Numbered from the stretch's first letter, positions 55,230 through 62,162 are shown. The stretch: DNA of 64,000 nt from Candidatus Pacearchaeota archaeon (GCA_023228065.1 JALOBX010000004.1:102882-166881), one strand, 5' to 3'. The notes: generated by a model from the letters alone, not told the origin. Program-made: numbers and translations.

Positions 55230-56151
55230 TTTTCTTTTTTTCTTTGTTTAAAGCATACCATTTAATTATTGAAACATTTGTTACCCAAGTATTTAGTATA
55301 TCCAAAATTAATCCTAAAAGCATAATAAAAAATATTTGAAAAAGTGTAGAAGAGAATGGACCAACAATAAATAGAGCAGCTAAAACAGCAAGGATAGAAG
55401 TTAAAGTCATAGTAATCCCAGTCTTGAATGATTCCCAAATTTTTTGATTTACAGATTTTCCTTCTCTTTTCAACACTTTATTTGTCAGCAAAATATCTGT
55501 ATCAACAGAATAACCAATTAACATTAAGAATGCAACAATTCCTGCAGTAGACAAAGGAATCTTAAGGAGATTAATTACAACTAAAGACATTAAAATATCA
55601 GCAAAGGCAGAATATATAACTGCTAAAGAAGGAATAAAACTTTTGAATTGAATAAAGACTACAATAGACATCAGAACAAAGGCAATTAATATTGCAACTA
55701 AAAGTTGTTTGTAAAAATTTCCACTAAATGTAGAACCAGTGCATTCAATGGTACTATTTTCTCCTTCAATTAAAGAATAGCCTAAAAAATCTTCAAGAAT
55801 CGTTTTAGTTTTTTCAATTTCTAATTCGTTGCATTCACTATTCTTTGTTTCGACAATTACAGCAATTTGTTTTTTTGTCATCAAATCGGAAATCTGACGA
55901 ATATTTGCATTTTCTAGTCTGGAAGATAAATATCCTTCTAATTCTAAAGAATTAAGATCTCCATCATTGATAGTAATAATTGTTCCCCCAGTTAAAGAGA
56001 TATCTTTATAAAAAAAATCATTATGTTGGGAATAAAAAAAACTCAAGTACACACAAGAGAATATTAATAAAATTAAAGGAATTAATAAGAATAATTTATA
56101 ATTTTTATCATGAAATTCTGCAAATTTTTTCTTTATGTTTTCTTTATCCAT
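55219..56151 (-). CDS. secF: Protein translocase subunit SecF
   Basis: SecD partner, 310 residues and six helices: ISLTGGTIITINDGDL (about 51-66) in the external domain, then YSAFADILMSLVVINLL and LMLIGYSVDTDILLTNKVL (about 207-225), the SecF signature. Its ATG is only 10 nt after the 3' end of a tRNA-Gly gene on the same strand, with no separate promoter box visible, so it is probably expressed from a tRNA-secFD transcript. Confidence 0.93.
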   Translation of the reverse strand: MDKENIKKKFAEFHDKNYKLFLLIPLILLIFSCVYLSFFYSQHNDFFYKDISLTGGTIITINDGDLNSLELEGYLSSRLENANIRQISDLMTKKQIAVIVETKNSECNELEIEKTKTILEDFLGYSLIEGENSTIECTGSTFSGNFYKQLLVAILIAFVLMSIVVFIQFKSFIPSLAVIYSAFADILMSLVVINLLKIPLSTAGIVAFLMLIGYSVDTDILLTNKVLKREGKSVNQKIWESFKTGITMTLTSILAVLAALFIVGPFSSTLFQIFFIMLLGLILDILNTWVTNVSIIKWYALNKEKKKNAN

Positions 56152-56161
56152 TTGGTGTAAA

Positions 56162-56252
56162 TGCGCCGATCGGGATTCGAACCCGAGTCATCTGCTTTCT
56201 TCAATCTTGGAAAATTTGGAAGGCAGATATTCTGCCACTGAACTATCAGCGC
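56162..56252 (-). tRNA. tRNA-Gly(TCC) with 20-nt intron
   Basis: The minus strand folds into a full cloverleaf: acceptor GCGCTGA with TCGGCGC (one T-G pair), T-arm CGGGTTCGAATCCCG, anticodon stem TCTGC/GCAGA. The anticodon loop is 20 nt too long; CTTCCA plus A gives anticodon TCC, with an intron of 20 nt after position 37, the usual archaeal site. The intron can pair TTTTC with GAAGA, as in a relaxed bulge-helix-bulge. Discriminator A; CCA is not encoded. Confidence 0.88.
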
Positions 56253-56295
56253 CTTAAAATATTAGCTCAATGTTATTTAATAAAGTTTACGCAAA

Positions 56296-56371
56296 TGCGC
56301 CCGATAGGATTTGAACCTACGACCCTCTCCTTAGGACGGAGATGCTCTAATCCAGGCTGAGCTACAGGCGC
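56296..56371 (-). tRNA. tRNA-Arg(CCT)
   Basis: A regular 76-nt cloverleaf on the minus strand: acceptor GCGCCTG with CGGGCGC, anticodon stem TCTCC/GGAGA around loop GTCCTAA (anticodon CCT), T-arm GTAGGTTCAAATCCTAT. No intron, and no encoded CCA. It reads AGG. It is upstream of tRNA-Gly on the same strand by 43 nt. Confidence 0.9.
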
Positions 56372-56410
56372 TTCCTAATCTTTTTAAAGAGGAAACATGA
56401 TTTAAAAAAC

Positions 56411-56683
56411 ATGCTGATTAAGATATTCGGATTGACTGATTTTATTGCAGGATTATTATTAATATTTGGCGCAAATAATCAACTCCCGTCTTGGGGGTTA
56501 TACTTTTTTGGGATTATCTTAGTAATCAAGTCAGGAATTGGGTTTTGGGCGGATTTTGGGAGTTGGATTGATTTACTATCTGGAGCAGTTTTTATATTAT
56601 CAATTTTTTTTAATCTGCCTTGGATTATTGGTTTAATTCTCGGACTGTTATTAGTACAAAAAGGAATCTTTAGTTTTCTATAG
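56411..56683 (+). CDS. Small membrane protein, function unknown
   Basis: A 90-residue protein with three or four hydrophobic segments (GLTDFIAGLLLIFGA, WGLYFFGIILVIKSG, WIDLLSGAVFILSIF, LPWIIGLILGLLLVQKG) and almost no loops. No known function. The TTTTTAAAG box at 56381-56389 is 26 nt upstream, which supports a real leaderless gene. Confidence 0.65.
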   Translation: MLIKIFGLTDFIAGLLLIFGANNQLPSWGLYFFGIILVIKSGIGFWADFGSWIDLLSGAVFILSIFFNLPWIIGLILGLLLVQKGIFSFL

Positions 56684-56732
56684 AAAAAAGAATGCGGAAT
56701 AAATCAAACATTTGTTTTCAATATCCCGCTTA

Positions 56733-56816
56733 TGCGGAATAAAGGATTTGAACCTTTGCAGGCACTAAGCCACGAGAGCCTTAATCTCGCCCATTTGACC
56801 ACTCTGGCAATTCCGC
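56733..56816 (-). tRNA. tRNA-Leu, apparent anticodon AAG
   Basis: A class II tRNA on the minus strand: acceptor GCGGAAT with ATTCCGC, T-arm AAAGGTTCAAATCCTTT, variable arm with GGC/GCC. The only fully paired anticodon stem is CGAGA/TCTCG around loop TTAAGGC, which puts AAG at positions 34-36. Shifting by one base gives TAA but breaks a stem pair. AAG would be unusual for archaea, which as a rule lack A34. The Leu identity is firm from the class II shape; the anticodon needs a model check. Confidence 0.85.
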
Positions 56817-56848
56817 ATATAAAATCTATTTTTCTAAGCTATAAAAAG

Positions 56849-56858
56849 TTTTATAAAT
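56849..56858 (+). promoter_or_regulatory. TATA box of 5S rRNA
   Basis: TTTTATAAAT is centred about 25 nt before the predicted 5S start. It lies back to back with CTTTTTATAGC on the other strand (56840-56850), which is placed about 25 nt before tRNA-Leu. Confidence 0.6.
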
Positions 56859-56878
56859 GGATATTTGTTGGGAATTTT

Positions 56879-56992
56879 GAAGACGGCCATAGTAGGTTGG
56901 AAACACCTGTTCCCTTTCCGAACACAGAAGTTAAGCTTCCTATGTTGATTGCGCTAGTGCCCCACAAGGTGCCAAACAATCAAGCTGTCTTC
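56879..56992 (+). rRNA. rrf: 5S ribosomal RNA
   Basis: The stem GAAGACGGC pairs with GCTGTCTTC at the two ends. Inside are GGCCATAG at 56885-56892 and CCGAACACAGAAGTTAAGC at 56919-56937, the conserved loop-B/helix III core of 5S. Length about 114 nt. There is no 16S or 23S gene next to it, so 5S is unlinked from the large rRNA genes, at least within this window. Confidence 0.92.
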
Positions 56993-56997
56993 TTCGA

Positions 56998-57004
56998 TTT
57001 TTTT
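56998..57004 (+). terminator. T7 terminator after 5S rRNA
   Basis: A run of seven T follows the 5S 3' end by five bases, typical of archaeal intrinsic termination. Confidence 0.55.
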
Positions 57005-57271
57005 AATTTAATAAGATTGTATTTTGTGCGATAATTACTTTTCTAAATATTACACCCTTGCAATAATAATCATTATCATAAGGAGGCTTGTGTTGTTCAT
57101 AAGTCTTAACTATTTTTTTGGCATCACCATATTTGTAGGGATTCAATTTGTCAAAATAATTTTTTTTATGAAAAAAATTATGCAAGGTCCAAGGATTCAT
57201 TTTTTGAATTTCTTTAAAAGATAATCCTGTCTTTTTTCAAGATTTCTTATATATTGTTTTTTATAATCCAT
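57003..57271 (-). pseudogene. Split small ORF pair, possibly frameshifted gene
   Basis: From the ATG at 57271 a 24-codon frame (MDYKKQYIRNLEKRQDYLL...) runs to a TGA at 57197-57199. A second frame starts at the overlapping ATG 57200 and continues 65 codons (NPWTLHNFFHKKN ... YDNDYYCKG) to 57003. The join lies in a run of six A, where one base would fuse the frames into a basic protein of about 90 residues. The first ATG is 25.5 nt from a TATA box shared with the divergent rnp4 gene, so it is probably transcribed. Either a frameshift or coupled small ORFs. No known family. Confidence 0.45.
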
Positions 57272-57291
57272 AATAAAAACAATTTCAAGAA

Positions 57292-57301
57292 CTTTTTAAA
57301 G
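57292..57301. promoter_or_regulatory. Shared bidirectional TATA box
   Basis: CTTTTTAAAG lies between the ATG at 57321 (24.5 nt) and the minus-strand ATG at 57271 (25.5 nt), so one box may serve both. Confidence 0.55.
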
Positions 57302-57320
57302 ATTGTATCTATATAATATT

Positions 57321-57578
57321 ATGAAAAAACTTTCTAAAACAGAAACAACAAAAGAGATTAAAGATTTCTTTGAGGAAATTAAAAACAAATCACCAAGAGA
57401 AATCAAGAAAATAAAAAAACTTGCGATGAGCCAGAATATCCCATTAAAAGGAAGAAGAAAATTATTCTGCAAGAAATGTTATAGTCCAAATTTAAAAGTT
57501 AAAAGTATAAAGAACAAAATTAAAACAGTTGAATGTTTAAATTGTAATAATTTAATGAGATGGAAGATAAAAGATTAA
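57321..57578 (+). CDS. rnp4: RNase P protein component 4 (Rpp21)
   Basis: Archaeal RNase P subunit that supports tRNA 5' processing. 85 residues from the ATG at 57321, which is 24.5 nt after the box; the upstream TTG-type extension is discarded. The C-terminal half has a zinc ribbon, LFCKKCYSPNLKVK and VECLNCNNLMRW, with two C-x2-C pairs, after a helical N-terminal part with MSQNIPLKGRRK. It stops inside the convergent rpoN gene, with interlocked stops. Confidence 0.82.
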   Translation: MKKLSKTETTKEIKDFFEEIKNKSPREIKKIKKLAMSQNIPLKGRRKLFCKKCYSPNLKVKSIKNKIKTVECLNCNNLMRWKIKD

Positions 57579-57772
57579 GCTTTTTTGAATTTTCCAACTA
57601 GTTCTATCAAGTCTGTTTGTCCTAGAAACATTGCTCTGCAACAAGAACGTTCTAAGCCAAGTTCGTCCATTACTTTCTTTGAATTTTCTCCGCTAGAAAT
57701 TCTTTTTTTGTATTCGTCCCAAAGTTGCCCTATTGGTTTTCCGCATGAGAAACATCTTACTGGAATTATCAT
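57575..57772 (-). CDS. rpo10: DNA-directed RNA polymerase subunit Rpo10 (RpoN)
   Basis: A 65-residue zinc protein: MIIPVRCFSCGKPIGQLWDE at the start with C-x2-C, and LGLERSCCRAMFLGQTDLIE with the second Cys pair, diagnostic of Rpo10/Rpb10. A longer open frame to 57859 exists but the ATG at 57772 is the family start, and a TTTTATAAAC box lies about 28 nt upstream. Confidence 0.94.
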   Translation of the reverse strand: MIIPVRCFSCGKPIGQLWDEYKKRISSGENSKKVMDELGLERSCCRAMFLGQTDLIELVGKFKKA

Positions 57773-57850
57773 AATAATATGCCTTATTTTTGGTTTATAA
57801 AACTTTGCAGAATTCATAATGTTTAAATAATAGGCATTAAAGAAAGAGGT

Positions 57851-58597
57851 ATGGAACAAAACAAAATAATTGAACTAAAAAATGTCGCAAAACATTATAA
57901 GATGGGAGACAATTTGGTTGTAGCTCTAGATGATATAAACATTGAAATAAATAAAGGGGATTTTGTGGCAATAATGGGCCCTTCGGGAAGCGGAAAATCA
58001 ACAAGCATGAATCTAGTTGGAAGTCTTGATTTAGCGACACACGGAAATATTTATCTTGATGGACAGGACATTGAATATCTTGATGAATCAGAACTAGCAC
58101 AGATAAGAGGGAGAAAAATTGGTTTTATTTTTCAACAGTTTAATCTTATTCCAAATCTTACAGCAAAAGGAAATGTTATGCTTCCAATGTTATTTCAGGG
58201 TAAAGATAAATTTGAAAGGGAAGAAAGAGCAAAAGAACTTTTGAATCTTGTTGAACTCGGAGAAAGAATGAATCATTATCCGAATCAACTTTCTGGGGGA
58301 CAACAGCAAAGAGTTGCTATTGCAAGAGCCTTAGCAAACGATCCAGAAGTAATACTTGCAGATGAACCCACAGGGAATTTAGATACAAGAACAGGAGAAA
58401 TGGTAATGGAATTCTTAAACAAACTAAATGATGAAGGCAAGACAATTATAATTGTAACACACAATCCAGAATTAGCAAAACAACACGCAAAAATAATTTA
58501 TTCAGTTAGAGATGGGAAAATTGAACATGTTGAGAAAAAGATTAAAGGGCAATGGAAAAAACAAGTAAAAGAGAAGATTTATAAGGAGAAAATTTAA
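57851..58597 (+). CDS. MacB/LolD-type ABC transporter ATPase
   Basis: ATPase of 248 residues: Walker A GPSGSGKS (43-50), FQQFNLIPNLTAKGNV with the Q-loop, signature LSGGQ (147-151), Walker B VILADEP and H-loop His204. MacB/LolD family. Operon with a secreted-type protein and an FtsX-like permease, so a mechanotransmission-type complex that acts on the outer face is likely, not a normal importer. The ATG follows a region with TTTAAATAA-type box at about 57823. Confidence 0.9.
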   Translation: MEQNKIIELKNVAKHYKMGDNLVVALDDINIEINKGDFVAIMGPSGSGKSTSMNLVGSLDLATHGNIYLDGQDIEYLDESELAQIRGRKIGFIFQQFNLIPNLTAKGNVMLPMLFQGKDKFEREERAKELLNLVELGERMNHYPNQLSGGQQQRVAIARALANDPEVILADEPTGNLDTRTGEMVMEFLNKLNDEGKTIIIVTHNPELAKQHAKIIYSVRDGKIEHVEKKIKGQWKKQVKEKIYKEKI

Positions 58598-58606
58598 AAG
58601 AAGAAC

Positions 58607-59461
58607 ATGAACAAACAAACAAAAATTTTGAGTCTTATGGTTATAGGATTATTCTTAGCTTTAAATTTAATTTCTGCAATGACAATTAATTCTGTTGATG
58701 CTGAAAATTTTTCTCCAGGAGAAGAACAAGAAATATCTCTTAAAATAAAAAATACCATTGATAAAAATGTTGAGGAAGTTTCAATAGATTTAGACATATC
58801 TGAAACACCTTTTGTAATTATGAGTGCAGAAGAAATTGATGAAGTAGATGAAGATGACACAGAAAATTTAGATATTATGTTGAAGGTTTCTAATAATGCA
58901 AAGGCAGGAGATTATTCAATTCCTTATACCTTAACATATACTATCAAAGGAGAATTAGACTCTACTGAAAAAGAAGGAACTTTTACCCTGACAATTGAAG
59001 CAAATCCAGAACTTTCTTATAGTGTAAATGCTGAAAATCCTGTTATCGGAAGCAAGGGAAAAATAAAATTCATAATTGTAAATAAAGGGCTTGGTGATGC
59101 TAAATTTGTAAATATAAAAATAAATCCTCAAGGATATACTCTTTTATCTGCAAACAATGATTATGTTGGAACTATTGGTTCTGATGATTTTGAAACAATG
59201 AGTCTAGATGTAATATTCAAGGAAGCAAATCCTGTCCTAAATGCAGAAATAGAATATAGAGATTTCAACAATCAAAAAATAACTCAAAGTGTTACTCTGC
59301 CTGTGAAGATTTATTCTAATGAGGAAGCATTAGGGTTGGGAATAATCCAAAAGAATAATACATTTTTATATGTCCTTATTGGACTTGCTTGCTTAGGCAG
59401 TTGGATTATTATTAGAAAAATAAGAAAAAAGAGAAGACAAAATAAAGCACAGGGGAGGTAA
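58607..59461 (+). CDS. Secreted, anchored COG1361-like protein of the ABC operon
   Basis: A 284-residue protein with a signal peptide-like N-terminus (ILSLMVIGLFLALNLISAMT, about 5-24), two beta-rich CARDB/COG1361-type repeats outside the cell (about 30-245), and one C-terminal helix (FLYVLIGLACLGSWIIIRKI, about 252-271) followed by a basic tail inside. It lies between ATPase and permease, 9 nt and 4 nt away. It may be the substrate-facing part of the exporter. Confidence 0.75.
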   Translation: MNKQTKILSLMVIGLFLALNLISAMTINSVDAENFSPGEEQEISLKIKNTIDKNVEEVSIDLDISETPFVIMSAEEIDEVDEDDTENLDIMLKVSNNAKAGDYSIPYTLTYTIKGELDSTEKEGTFTLTIEANPELSYSVNAENPVIGSKGKIKFIIVNKGLGDAKFVNIKINPQGYTLLSANNDYVGTIGSDDFETMSLDVIFKEANPVLNAEIEYRDFNNQKITQSVTLPVKIYSNEEALGLGIIQKNNTFLYVLIGLACLGSWIIIRKIRKKRRQNKAQGR

Positions 59462-59465
59462 TCCT

Positions 59466-60683
59466 GTGAAGAAAGATTATTTTATTCTTGCTTTGGGAAA
59501 CTTAAAGCACAGAGGATTAAGAAGCTGGCTTACAATCCTGGGGGTATTTATTGGTATTGCAGCAGTGGTAGCACTTATCTCTTTAGGACAAGGATTGCAG
59601 AATGGAATTGAAAAACAATTTGAGAATCTTGGAAAAGATAAAATAGTAATTCAGCCTGTTGGGATGGGTCCTCCTGGAAGTGCTACATCTGAATCATTGA
59701 TACTGACATCAAAAGATTTGGAGTTTATCAAAAATATTAATGGTGTGGATTGGACAATAGGATATTTAATAAAAACAGGACAAGCAAAATTTAAAGATGA
59801 AGCTAAGGTTGGTTATGGAATAGGAATCAATCCAGAAGATTTCGATTTAAGTTTAGGTTTGCAGGGAGTTAAAATTATTGAAGGAAGAGGTTTAAAAGAT
59901 GAAGATAAATTCAAAGCAGTTTTAGGATATAACCATGCAGTTGATGAAGAAGTTTGGGAAAGAGGAATAAAAGTTGGAGAAAAAATTGAAATTGAAGGAT
60001 ATGAATTTAAGGTTGTTGGGATTATAGAGAAAATCGGCAACCCTTTTGATGATGGAGCTATATATGTTCCAAAAGAGACACTTAAAGAAATTTTAAATGT
60101 GAAAGACGAAGAAAGCCAAATAATTGCCAAGGTTGAAGAAGGAGCAGATGTTAATTATGTTGCAGAAGAAATTGAAAGAAGATTAAGAAATTTTAGAAAT
60201 GAAAAAGAAGGGCAGGAAACTTTTTCAGTTTCAACATCAGAACAATTATTAAATTCCTTCCAAGATATTTTTGGAATTGTGCAGGCAGTTTTGATTGGAA
60301 TCGCAGCAATATCTCTTTTCGTCGGAGGAATTGGTATTATGAACACTATGTATACTTCTGTTTTAGAAAGAACAAAAGAGATAGGAGTTATGAAAGCAGT
60401 CGGCGCAAAAAATTCTGATATCCTTTACATATTTTTATTTGAATCTGGATTTCTCGGATTAGTCGGAGGAATTATTGGAGTTGTATTCGGAATTGCATTA
60501 AGCAAAGGAGTGGAATATATTGCAGCTAATTTTCTAGGAACAAATTTCTTAGAAGCAAGCATGGATTTAACTTTAATCTTCGGAGCATTAATATTTTCTT
60601 TTTTGGTAGGAGCAGTTTCAGGAGTTTTCCCTGCAATGCAGGCAGCAAGATTAAAACCGGTGGATGCCTTGAGACATGAGTAA
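59466..60683 (+). CDS. MacB/FtsX-type ABC transporter permease
   Basis: A 405-residue permease: one N-terminal helix (RSWLTILGVFIGIAAVVALI, about 19-38), a MacB periplasmic-core domain (about 40-270), then three helices with GGIGIMNTMYTSVLERTKEI (about 289-308) and GVFPAMQAARLKPVDALRHE at the end, as in MacB/FtsX. GTG start with a strong GGAGGT site (59454-59459). Partner of the ATPase and CARDB protein. Confidence 0.9.
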   Translation: MKKDYFILALGNLKHRGLRSWLTILGVFIGIAAVVALISLGQGLQNGIEKQFENLGKDKIVIQPVGMGPPGSATSESLILTSKDLEFIKNINGVDWTIGYLIKTGQAKFKDEAKVGYGIGINPEDFDLSLGLQGVKIIEGRGLKDEDKFKAVLGYNHAVDEEVWERGIKVGEKIEIEGYEFKVVGIIEKIGNPFDDGAIYVPKETLKEILNVKDEESQIIAKVEEGADVNYVAEEIERRLRNFRNEKEGQETFSVSTSEQLLNSFQDIFGIVQAVLIGIAAISLFVGGIGIMNTMYTSVLERTKEIGVMKAVGAKNSDILYIFLFESGFLGLVGGIIGVVFGIALSKGVEYIAANFLGTNFLEASMDLTLIFGALIFSFLVGAVSGVFPAMQAARLKPVDALRHE

Positions 60684-60765
60684 AAAAATATTTAGAAGTA
60701 GAATATACTAAATTAGAATAAGAATATTTAAAAACTAATTTTATCTTTTTCAGATAAGTAAAAAA

Positions 60766-60816
60766 ATGACTGAACTAAGTTCAGCACAAATAAAAAATAG
60801 AGGAAATTTTTCATAA
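60766..60816 (+). promoter_or_regulatory. Leader ORF / conserved 51-nt element
   Basis: A 16-codon ORF from ATG 60766 ends at TAA 60814-60816, overlapping the next ATG as TAATG. It includes GAACTAAGTTC, a small inverted repeat, and the AGAGGA site. About 51 nt are almost the same as the element before S4 at 62651; one base inserted in the middle is made up for by one missing near the end, so both remain open. A TATA-like ATTTAAAA box precedes it at about 60726-60733. Confidence 0.55.
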
Positions 60817-61007
60817 TGAGAAAATGTGTTTATTGCAAATCAGATATTCATGATAATAGAACTATGGAAATTTGCGACAGATGTGGAGAAAAAGTTTGGG
60901 GAAAAAAGATGTTTGATGCAATAAAAAAGACAACAGATGAAGCAAAAGATAAGGGAGATTTGGAGTTTAATTCTTGTGAGCTTCCCAAGGAAAGAGCTTT
61001 TGCTTAA
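60816..61007 (+). CDS. Small zinc-ribbon protein, function unknown
   Basis: A 63-residue protein with Cys4-x2-Cys7 and Cys20-x2-Cys23 (KCVYCKSDIHDNRTMEICDRC, positions 3-23), a single zinc ribbon, then a helical acidic tail. No recognised function. It stands before L21e and after a leader ORF, so a translation-related role is possible by context only. Confidence 0.6.
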   Translation: MRKCVYCKSDIHDNRTMEICDRCGEKVWGKKMFDAIKKTTDEAKDKGDLEFNSCELPKERAFA

Positions 61008-61047
61008 CAAAAGATAGTTTTTTAAATGAAATAATTTTGGGTAATCT

Positions 61048-61311
61048 ATGGCAGATAGAAAACCAATAAGAACCCGAGGAAAAATACAATTTAGCAGGTA
61101 CTTTCAAGAATTAAAGAAAGGAGATTTTGTAGCAATTTCTAGGGAACTAGCAGTTAGGGCAAATTTTTCAAAAAGACTTCAGGGAATTACCGGAGTTGTT
61201 GATGGGAAGAGAGGAAAAGTTTACCTTGTAAAGATTAAGGATGGAAACAAAGAAAAGACGATTTTGGCTGCGCCAATACATTTAAAAAAAATAAAACAAG
61301 TTAAGAAATAA
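61048..61311 (+). CDS. rpl21e: 50S ribosomal protein L21e
   Basis: Archaeal/eukaryotic-type L21e, 87 residues: RTRGKIQFSRYFQELKKGDF, GITGVVDGKRGKVYLVKI. The TTTTTTAAAT box is centred 24.5 nt upstream. It leads the conserved archaeal order L21e-Rpo4-DUF655; the next gene starts 1 nt after its stop. Confidence 0.94.
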   Translation: MADRKPIRTRGKIQFSRYFQELKKGDFVAISRELAVRANFSKRLQGITGVVDGKRGKVYLVKIKDGNKEKTILAAPIHLKKIKQVKK

Positions 61312-61312
61312 A

Positions 61313-61618
61313 ATGATAAAAAATAGTGAACCATTAAGTATTGCAGAAGTTGCAGATTATTTAAAAGAAAGCGAAGAAAGCAAAAGCGAGATAATTGGAT
61401 TTATCAAAAAATTCAGCAACTTAAAAGTTAAGGAAGCAAAAGAATTGAAGCAGGAACTTGAAGGATTAAACATGATAAAAATAAAATCTGATTACATTAT
61501 AAAAATGATAGATCTGCTTCCAGAAACTGCAGAAGAATTAAATAAAATTTTTGTTGATGTAAGCTTGGATGAAGATGAAATTAAAAAAATTCTTGATACA
61601 ATTAAAAAATATATTTAA
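61313..61618 (+). CDS. rpo4: RNA polymerase subunit Rpo4 (RpoF)
   Basis: A 101-residue Rpb4-like subunit that forms the stalk with Rpo7. Helical throughout; SIAEVADYLKESEESKSEII and IKMIDLLPETAEELNKIF match the family, as does the position between L21e and DUF655. The stop overlaps the next ATG as TAATG. Confidence 0.9.
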   Translation: MIKNSEPLSIAEVADYLKESEESKSEIIGFIKKFSNLKVKEAKELKQELEGLNMIKIKSDYIIKMIDLLPETAEELNKIFVDVSLDEDEIKKILDTIKKYI

Positions 61619-62160
61619 TGAAAATGGACAAAGAAGAAAAAGCAATTATATTAGATTATCTTCCGAACGGATATCCGTTGGAAGGGAAAATGATGCCTAT
61701 AGCTCAAGCTATCGGGGAAAAGAATCTAATATTGCTGGAATTAGCTCCTAGAAGAGGAGTATCTTTAGAGACTGGAGAAGAAGTTTATATTGGTGAAGGA
61801 AAGCGAGACAAGATATATTACATTCTCGGAAGATTGCACAGAGAAAAATTAACAGAATCTGCAAAAAACCAACTGCAAGAATTTATCGAGAAAATAGTTA
61901 AGGACAGAGAAAAGGAATTTATTGAGTTTTTCAATAAATCAGAAGCAATAAATAAGCGACTTCATCAAATAGAATTGCTTCCAGGATTCGGGAAAAAACA
62001 TATGCAGGAAATATTAAAACAAAGGAAAGAAAAAGATTTTGAATCCTTTGAAGACATGAAAAACAGAATACAAAATCTTCCTGACCCTGAAAAAGCAATA
62101 CAGAAAAGAATATTAACTGAACTAATAAATATTGAGAGACACAACTTGTTTGTACATTAA
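61618..62160 (+). CDS. DUF655 putative RNA-binding protein
   Basis: A 180-residue archaeal protein with an N-terminal OB-like part (IILDYLPNGYPLEGKMMPIA at about 10-29) and a C-terminal helix-hairpin-helix region (IELLPGFGKKHMQEILKQRK, about 118-137). Conserved between Rpo4 and other RNA genes in archaea; probably binds RNA. The ATG overlaps the Rpo4 stop. Confidence 0.88.
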   Translation: MKMDKEEKAIILDYLPNGYPLEGKMMPIAQAIGEKNLILLELAPRRGVSLETGEEVYIGEGKRDKIYYILGRLHREKLTESAKNQLQEFIEKIVKDREKEFIEFFNKSEAINKRLHQIELLPGFGKKHMQEILKQRKEKDFESFEDMKNRIQNLPDPEKAIQKRILTELINIERHNLFVH

Positions 62161-62162
62161 AA

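Noticed and set aside
56733..56816. Reading the tRNA-Leu anticodon as TAA
   Set aside because: The one-base shift needed for TAA breaks a pair in the anticodon stem, while AAG keeps five pairs. It stays possible, so the case is reported as a finding.
57851..58597. Antisense frame at 57837-58100 next to the ABC ATPase start
   Set aside because: Complementary to Walker A coding sequence, with no separate signals.
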